Position numbers and translations under genes: made by a program | Part shown: positions 56,976 to 64,000 of the stretch, one piece after another | How the letters are laid out: each line of letters begins with the position of its first letter | How positions within the stretch are numbered: the first letter of the stretch is position 1 | Source of the DNA: Vitellaria paradoxa | Taxonomy: Eukaryota; Streptophyta; Magnoliopsida; Ericales; Sapotaceae | Direction of reading: 5' to 3' | Length of the DNA stretch: 64,000 nucleotides | Assembly (NCBI GenBank): GCA_019916065.1 | Contig: CM034239.1 | Location: forward strand, 40,848,663 to 40,912,662 | Notes under the pieces: model-generated | Told to the model about the DNA's origin: nothing | Database searches by the model: none | What the model saw: only the letters and a program-made list of their open reading frames with translations

Positions 56976-57929
56976 AATTGACATCACCCGAATCCCCCAT
57001 GAACGGTCTTACTTGATGAGAGGTTAACCCCCCAGAAAAAAAAAAAAGGCCCCTTGAAAAGAACGTTTGAGTACTCCGAGTCAAAGTAACAAAAGCTGCC
57101 CTTAAGTATCAAAATTAAATTTTAATTTCAGTAATTTTTGGTCTTATATGATTTGCTTATTAAAATTTAATTTTTCATAAAAATTATTTCTTAAGAACTT
57201 TTAAAAAAATAATAAAATTCAAGTTTGCTTGGGTAAAAACTAAAAAAAGGACAAAAAAAATCAAAATTTTGGTTTTTTTTTTAAAACAGATTTTTTTAAA
57301 TGGACTTGAAATTTTTTTATTTTTTTACTATAATACATTTAAAAATTAAATCTTTTAAAAATTAAATTTTTAGAAAAAAAATCATATAATACAAAAAAAT
57401 GAAAAAGAAAACCAAGGTACAAAAACGAGAGCCACGTTTAAAGAACTAGCTTCATTTTAGGGAGCATTTGGAGCATAAAAAAATAACAAAAAATGTGATT
57501 TGGATGACTTTTTCACGTTTGGTGGATAGGCCCAAAACCATATTTTTTAAAAATAAATAGTACATTTTTTACTTTCGCGTCAATTTTTTGAAGAGATAAT
57601 CCATTTGAACAATTTTTTCAGACCGTTCAAACAGTTTCATATTAGAATTTTTTTTGAAAGTTATTGAAAAATTTCTGGAATTTGTAGACAAATTATTAGG
57701 ATTTGTGGAAATATTATTGGAGTTCGTAAAAAATTTATTAGAATTTGTAAAAATTTATTGGGATACATAGATATATATAAATTTATAAAAATTTTACAAA
57801 GTACAAGGAAAACAAAATATATTAGAGAATTTTAGATATTTTTAAAAATTTTTATAGATTTTTAGAGATTTTTTTTATATTTTTAACTCATCAAACACAC
57901 CCTAAATGAAAATACCTGACTAACCGAAA

Positions 57930-58125
57930 GGAGGGTGTACCTGCTGGTTAACCGCAGGAGGTAGCTAAATGTAAAACTTGGAGTTATTCTTCAGTGGTTG
58001 TTAGTTTGAGTCTTCTGAGGATCATTGAAGTGTTTATCCAGTTATTAACTCTAAGACGATTAATGGAGGTACGCATAAACTGATCTAAATACCTTGTGTA
58101 TTTAAGGGGAAAAAAAAAAAAGTTT
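57930..58125 (+). mobile_element. SINE-like element (tentative)
   Basis: CAGTGGTTGTTAGTTTGAGTCTTC resembles a tRNA-derived box B region, followed by GTTTATCCAGTTATTAACTCT..GACGATTAATGGAGGTACGC..AAACTGATC wording seen in a widespread plant SINE group, and an A-run at 58112-58122. An internal hairpin CCTGC...GCAGG lies at 57938-57956. Ends and target duplication not resolved. Confidence 0.4.
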
Positions 58126-58160
58126 CTCGGCTACCTAAGATAATTGTACCCCAACATATT

Positions 58161-58461
58161 GAGTGTGTGTTTGAAGTATCAAATTTGGTAAAAATTTTAA
58201 AATTTTTCAATCTTTTTTAATTTTCATTAACTTTTTCACATAAAAAATTTTTACTTTTTTTAATTTTCTCTAATTTTTACTAATTTTTTCTAACTTTTCT
58301 TTAACTTTTATCAATTTTCTCCTATTATTACCAATTTTCTCTAATATTTTTTAACTTTTATTAATTTTTTTTCACTTTTTAAAAAACGCACTAAACACTC
58401 AAAAATAAAAAATTTATTTACTTTTTAACTTTTTTTTAACCAAAATTTGGCACTACAAACA
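58161..58461. mobile_element. Foldback MITE
   Basis: GTGTGTTTGAAGTATCAAATTTGGT at the left and ACCAAAATTTGGCACTACAAACA at the right form imperfect inverted ends; the interior is low-complexity T-rich DNA with repeated TTTTTC.AA.TTTT words. Confidence 0.5.
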
Positions 58462-59179
58462 AGAACTGAGATAGTCATGTAGCAATGGGTTCTCCTCTGC
58501 ACACCAAGGTGACAGTAGTTAGGCCATTTTTTGGAGTCAATTTTTTTTGTAATTTTTGTCTGACTTTTTGGTAAAATTTGATGGGTAAAATTTTTTGTTG
58601 TTTGGTAATACGAAAAGAAATTTTTAGTAATTTTTGACAAATTTTAGGTATTTAATAAAAAAATATAAAAATTTTTAGTAACTTTGGGCCACTTTTAACT
58701 GTTTGATAAAAATTTTGACAATTTTTAAGCTAGGTTAAATTGAAATGATTTTTATATCCCTCTCCAACTTCATAAAATTTTGTGTTTTAACAACTTACCA
58801 ACTTAGTAAAATTAGTAACATTCAGTATTTTATTAAACACTTGGCCTCCGTTTGGTAACATTTCTAATTTTTTATTTATATTTTAAAAATTTTATAAACT
58901 GACAATAAAAAATATTTGTTAAATCTGTTACATTCTTTTGTTTCTAAAAAAAAATGAAAACTAAAGAGAAAATCGATTTACAAAATTTTTGTTAATTTTA
59001 ACATTTTGCTCATTTTGTTGCATTATATTAAAATTAATTATTTTATTCAAATAATTTACTAAACTAAAATTATTTTTAATAAATAATTAAATAAAATTAA
59101 TTATCTAAATTAATATGTAATATATTTTATTAATTTATTTTTAATAATATGAAACATATTTTATTAAATTATTTTTAAT
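58462..59179. other. AT-rich intergenic DNA
   Basis: Low-complexity A/T-rich sequence, with further GTTTGGTAA / TTTGGTAACATTT foldback-like words (58606-58860). No gene. Confidence 0.45.
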
Positions 59180-59700
59180 AAATAATAAAATCAAATTAAT
59201 TAATTTTATTTTATTTAATAATTAACTTAAATTAATTAATTTAATTAATATGAAATATATTTTATTAAATTATTTTTAAATATTTTCATAACTAAATTAT
59301 TTAAGTTATTATGAAATATATTTTATTCAATTTTTTAATAAATAACATAATTAAATTATAATTAATATACTTTATATTTACTGTATTAAAATATATAATA
59401 ATTATATTTTATTCAATAATTTTTAATAAATAATAAAATCAAATTAATTAATTTTATTTTATTTTATTTAATAATTACCTTAAATTAATTAATTTAATTA
59501 ATATGAAATATATTTTATTAAATTATTTTTAAATATTGTCATAACTAAATTATTTAAGTTATTATGAAATATATTTTATTCAAATTTTTAATAAATAACA
59601 TAATTAAATTATAATTAATATATTTTATATTTTCCGTATTAAAATATATAATAATTATATTTTATTCAATAATTTTTAATAAATAATAAAATGAAATTAA
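59180..59700. repeat. AT-only tandem repeat, unit about 246 bp
   Basis: AATAATAAAATCAAATTAATTAATTTTATTTTATTTAATAA... and ...TTATGAAATATATTTTATTCAA...TAAATTATAATTAATATA recur with a period of 246 bp (59185 to 59431) and 253 bp (59431 to 59684). Almost no G or C over 500 bp. The composition suits a scaffold/matrix attachment region or DNA-unwinding element, which is an inference. Confidence 0.75.
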
Positions 59701-60529
59701 TTAATGTAATTAATTAAATTTAATAAATTATATATGAAATATATTTTATTAAATTCAATTAATGTTTTGAAAAGCTAATAAAATTAAATAGTCTATTAAA
59801 ATAAAAAATTAATAATTATAAACAAAATTACATTTTCAATTGCAATTTCAATTTTTATTTGAGAAAAATAATAATAAAAAATAAAAAATATGAACTAAGA
59901 AATATGAACCCAAAAAAAAAAAAAAAACCCATAGTATTAACAAACGGTTCCTTAAAAAAACGAAAAGTTGTGTGTTTTGGGGCCCTCCTGAGCGGCCCCC
60001 AGACTCAACACGAGTCTAATAATGCATGGCTTCACGTCCTTATACCATGTACTAGTGTATTTTATCCTTAATATTTTTATTTTTAACAAATTCTATTGCA
60101 TCTATTTCGGATAGATATATACTTGTATATATAAACAAGTCTTTCATTAAATTAATTAAAAATAAAACCCTTGAAGACAAAGTGACTAACGTAATGACAA
60201 ATCTAGTGTGCGTCGTTAGAATATGGTTTTTTATCAGCAATTTTAAGTTACGTAAAAAGACAAGTTTTTTTTTGGGTATGAATGCTTACTCCTTTTTTTT
60301 TTTTAAAAAAACTTGTTATGTGTGTTAAAATTTTATATAATTTTGTATTTTATTTTAGATAAAAGTATATCATGTAATCCAATAAATATCAAAGTACTTA
60401 ATCTAATAAATATCAAATATTTGATAGTGATTAATTAAAATTACCCAACTATTTATTAAAATATAGAAAAAATAAAACCTTTTTTTTAAACCTTTGGTTT
60501 TCAAACCGTTCTTTTTTCTTTTTTTTTTT

Positions 60530-62390
60530 TTTTTTGTAACTTTTAAGTATGTTATTTATATTAAAAAAATTATAAAAAAACATTTCCAAATAAGAAACGG
60601 ATTAACGCACATATGAAAGAAAAAATTGACTTTCTTTCTTTTTTAAATACGAAACGTTCAAACTTTTGTAAAAAATATATATATATACACACATACATAT
60701 AGAACCAAAACAAAAACCCAAGGAAAAAAAAATTAATTTCACTACTGGAATGCAAACGAAGCCTAATGCTATGTTTAGTATGAAGTATGGATAAAAGAAG
60801 GAAAAAAAAAAAAAAGAGGGAGATTGAATTTTTTTCCTAAAGTTTTTTTTTTTTTTTTTTCATCGTTGTCTCATTAAAAGAAAAGCAATATATGTGTATA
60901 TATATTATAATTTAAATTTTACATAAAAAAAATTATGTTAAAAAATAAAGACTCGAAATTTAAATTTTATCAACCATTATCTATACTCTCATTCTCTATT
61001 TTTCCTTTCTTTCACCTTTTTTTTTTCTTTTTTCCTAACCAAGTAAAAGAAAATTATTTGCTTGCTTTTTCCGCCGCCATTGGCCGACGTACACTAGGGC
61101 TCTTTCGGGTCGAGTAGTCTAGCTGAAAAAAAAAATTTTAATTTAGTTTTTCTAGGTAATGTTCACACCCATGGAAGACACTAGAAAAACCTAGAAGCTA
61201 TACAATATCAACCTTGCGCCGGAAATCCGCCGCTCGTGTTAGCCAGTGCCGGAAATCGGCAGTATCAACATTGATTTCATCGACTGTGCATTTAATGCAC
61301 CGATTGTTCTCGTTTGTTAGCTCAAGCTCGTCTATATATAGAGAGTAAAGATGAAGGTGCGCAGTGTGGAGTGAAGCTGAGAACCAAGGAGATGCAAAGA
61401 GAGAGAGAGAGAGTTTTGTGTGTGTGTTGTGTTCGTAAAATTCATTTGAGTTCGTAATTGTTAGAAAATGAAAGAGAGCTAAAAACACAAACACACACAA
61501 ACACAAGAATTTTATGTGGTTCAGCAATGCCTACGTCCATGGAGAGCTTTACTTTGTTTAATGCAAAACCTCTCTTACAAAAACCTTTTTATTTTTGCCA
61601 CATATATATACTAGTTTAGCAAACAAAAAATATAGTGCATGAGTTTAACTAAAATTTACAAAAGAATTTTAAATTAGCCAAAAGTTGATTGTCATGCTTT
61701 AGTGTTATTTCGCTGGCAAATTGGTGTCATCCACTCACGTAAGTGGATACCATTTAAGTCAAAAGAAATAAAATTTCTTTAATTTTCTCAGTCATTTAGT
61801 TTTGTTCTTGTTCAATTTATCCCAACAAGTTTATCTTAAATTTTTAAACTCTTTTTTTAATTTAAATTTTTTTAATTCAATTCATTTTATTTTTAAATTC
61901 TTTATTTAATCTAAATTAGAATTCTATTCATATTGATAAACCTTTCCCTCCTTGTAATTTTTCTCCAAATCAAGTACTCACTTACAATTTCGACATCACC
62001 ATTCTTTTAAAACTAATTTAATTAACATCAATTCGCAGCCAGAACACAAGGACCACTAGTAGAACGTGGATCACGGGTCTCCTCGCAGTTGATAGGGTAC
62101 GCGTTCCGATTGTTAATTCCCGCGTCAATTATTACAAGAAAAATGTGCAAAACTCGCTGAGCTTGAATCCCATGACAATTACTGCATGTGGCCCCAAAAG
62201 GGGAGGTGGCATGCGTCCGTGCAATGTTTGTTAAGTCGCAATCGAATGCGGAATCATTAATGAAAACACATTCGTATTTTCTAAAATTAAAAATAAAAAA
62301 AAGAATGTATTTAAATTATTATATTTTAATTAAAGGAGTCCAAACTCAGTCGCTTCCGAGTTGACAACATCCGAGAGCTATTTTTTGAAT
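60530..62390. repeat. Dispersed segmental duplication, copy 2, interrupted by an LTR remnant
   Basis: Same landmarks as 56190-56975, but split: the left half ends near 61125 and the right half starts at 62205. The intervening 1.1 kb contains a Copia-1-like solo LTR and other DNA absent from copy 1, so it was inserted after the duplication. Confidence 0.75.
61153..61828 (+). repeat. Solo LTR remnant related to Copia-1, with nested insert
   Basis: GTTCACACCCATGGAAGAC, CCTTGCGCCGGAAAT, GCATTTAATGCACCGA, a TATATATAG box, TGGAGTGAAG and TTGTTCAATTTATCCCAACA follow the order in the Copia-1 LTR but with much divergence. About 330 bp (61459-61785, starting TGTTAGAAAATG) splits it between GTTCGTAAT and ATAAAATTTC. 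No internal element sequence. Confidence 0.65.
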
Positions 62391-62456
62391 TTTTTCTAAA
62401 ATTAAAAAGAAATAATTAATGTTTGCTCAAATGAAAAAATATTGGAAATTTTCATA

Positions 62457-62897
62457 TGTTAAGTATACATTAATTAATTTTTATTTTACTAAAACAAAGT
62501 TTAGAATCAAGTTAAAGATGAGAACGTACATGATAAGGCTCATTTGTTGTGATCTATGTTACTGGGCCTATGTGCACCTAATAGGGATAATAAAGATAGA
62601 CGGTTAGTGTGGATCAGTTGTTAAGTCCATTGCAGGTCTTTTAGGGGAGGATACAGTGAGACTAGGGTTTACCCTCTATATATTGGCTAGATCCCCTCTT
62701 ATCACGACATATAGACAGTTGTTTCCATTGATAGCCATCATATTGATTGTGATAGAAATGAAATTTAAGCTATAATAATTTTTTGATATTTCAGAATTGA
62801 AGATGGAACAATCATAATCTGGTACGCTTTCGCATATTCTATTTATATAATTAATATTTCAATCTTTGCATACAATTGTACAAATTTATTTCCAACA
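62457..62897 (+). repeat. Solo LTR remnant related to Copia-2
   Basis: CATTTGTTGTGATCTATGTTA, AGGGATAATAAAGATAGACGG, TTAGTGTGG and TATATATTGGCTAGATCCCC follow the Copia-2 LTR order (its TTTGTTATGATCTAATTTAG, AAGATATAGTTAGACGG and CATATTGG.TAGGTCCC). Length 441 bp, TGTTA...CAACA ends. No clear target duplication. Confidence 0.55.
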
Positions 62898-64000
62898 TTT
62901 TCCTCTCTTGAAAAAATGGTTAACAAATAACATTCAAGTAAGGATCCTATTTCTTTTTAATTTGTTTGAAACTTTGACGTAATCACTGAAGAAAAATTAG
63001 AATTTATTATTACCTAACGGTCGGTAAATAAACTGAGTTGCCCATATATATATATATATATATATGAAATAGTATACAATAATGATATATTTGGTGAATA
63101 AAATACCATGATCTAACAAAAATGGTTGGCTGATACAAACTGTTACATGTTCACACAATATTATTAAGGTAGGAATAAATTGTTGGATAAAATTTAAATA
63201 ATTTGAAAGGGGAAATGGAAAAAACTTTCCGATCAATATTAATCACTTTTGCCATGACTTACTTTATATCTTAGATAAATTTAATAATTTAATCTGTCTA
63301 ATTTTACTCTTTCTGAAAAGTTTTTGATAATAACTTTTAATTGACAAATCAAACTTTTTTGCCTTTTGTTTTGATAATCTTAGATTTTCTTCTAGTTTTT
63401 AAGTTTATGCTTACTTTTGAATTTTGCCATTTTCACCAATTTTTTGATTAATTGTCAATTAGAGGATAATTATGGTTAAAATGTTTTTGGTTCGGGACTT
63501 TTAGTCTTTAAATAATAAGGAATTTCTGTGCTATCGAAGGACATCTTTGTGAAGAGTAGTAATGATAGATTTTATTATCTTAATTTCTATTATTTTGAGT
63601 GGTAGCTATGTATGTCGTGCATGAATGTAATAAAGTAGTTCGTCTGGCACAATAAATCGAAGCGTTTACCGTCCATGTTGCGGCCTTAGCAATCCTAGAT
63701 GTGCATGGGAATTGAACCCATTCTTTTCAATCTGAATATAAGGATACTACGGATGGGGATTTTCGCAATCCCTCTCCATGGAGTAAAAATTTCTTGTAAC
63801 ATTTTAAAGTTCACCTTTGTAACATTTTAGAAATTGAAATCATGGAAATAGAATATTTTATCAAAAATTTATTTTTTTAAAATTTTCTTTTAAAATTACA
63901 CAGTATTTAAAATTTTCTAAAATTTAGAAACCTTTCACATTTATAATAGTGTTAAATGAAAAAAAAAAAATACTTAGTAGAGATAATTTATCGTATTATT
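62898..64000. other. Intergenic DNA to the window end
   Basis: AT-rich; (TA)n at 63043-63064. No credible gene, element or RNA gene. A GGGTTCAATTCCC word on the minus strand (63708-63720) is discussed under rejected items. Confidence 0.5.

Noticed and set aside
59859..60071. Plus-strand 70-aa frame with KKK and GPQTQHE wording
   Set aside because: Starts in A-rich low-complexity DNA, no domain, no promoter or partner exon visible.
63670..63790. Minus-strand GGGTTCAATTCCC resembling a tRNA T-arm or box B
   Set aside because: No matching box A, D-arm, anticodon arm or acceptor stem could be placed around it; treated as chance.

Overview
This is AT-rich nuclear DNA from a flowering plant, most likely a woody eudicot. 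Evidence: a seven-exon angiosperm terpene synthase (TPS) gene with phase-conserved GT-AG introns, Ty1/copia elements with plant-type tRNA-Met primer sites, plant LINE zf-RVT fragments, and many short hAT, Tourist-like and MULE-like foldback elements. I found no bacterial genes, operons, CRISPR arrays, rRNA genes or convincing tRNA genes. The organism cannot be named from the sequence alone.

The core is a segmental duplication carrying two paralogous TPS genes, both on the minus strand. Copy B (about 29690-42730) holds an apparently intact TPS (37748-41470; exons 78, 268, 385, 219, 139, 249 and 306 bp, total 1644 bp, 547 aa). Copy A (about 8180-23470) holds the sister gene (10135-15225), which is broken: a lost intron-3 splice donor, a 1-bp deletion just before the NSE metal-binding motif, and another 1-bp deletion in exon 7. 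Two further, shorter copies of the TPS 3' flank (1-1430 and 4718-6160) carry LINE debris where a TPS gene would be expected, so the array was once larger.

Retrotransposons dissect the array. Copia-1 (15412-22920, TSD GGTGC) landed 20 bp upstream of the TATA box of gene A; copy B keeps the empty site. A 1.9-kb hAT-like element later jumped into its 5' LTR. Copia-2 (30301-37260, TSD GTTTC, 457-bp LTRs) lies just downstream of gene B. Copia-3 (about 51.4-56.1 kb) has a single reading frame with five in-frame stops, a 3' LTR, and a displaced inverted 5' LTR tip. A reverse-oriented Copia-4 fragment (24.8-26.3 kb) and diverged LTR remnants (45.2-47.6, 61.15-61.83, 62.46-62.90 kb) complete the set. 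All are defective.

The rest is intergenic: MITEs, microsatellites, tandem repeats (240, 35, 112 and 246 bp units), a duplicated segment at 56.2 and 60.5 kb, and very AT-rich DNA. The only plausible functional protein product is the TPS of copy B. I see no novel multi-gene system; the interesting biology is the birth and death of terpene synthase genes, a retroelement in a core promoter, and rearranged elements.
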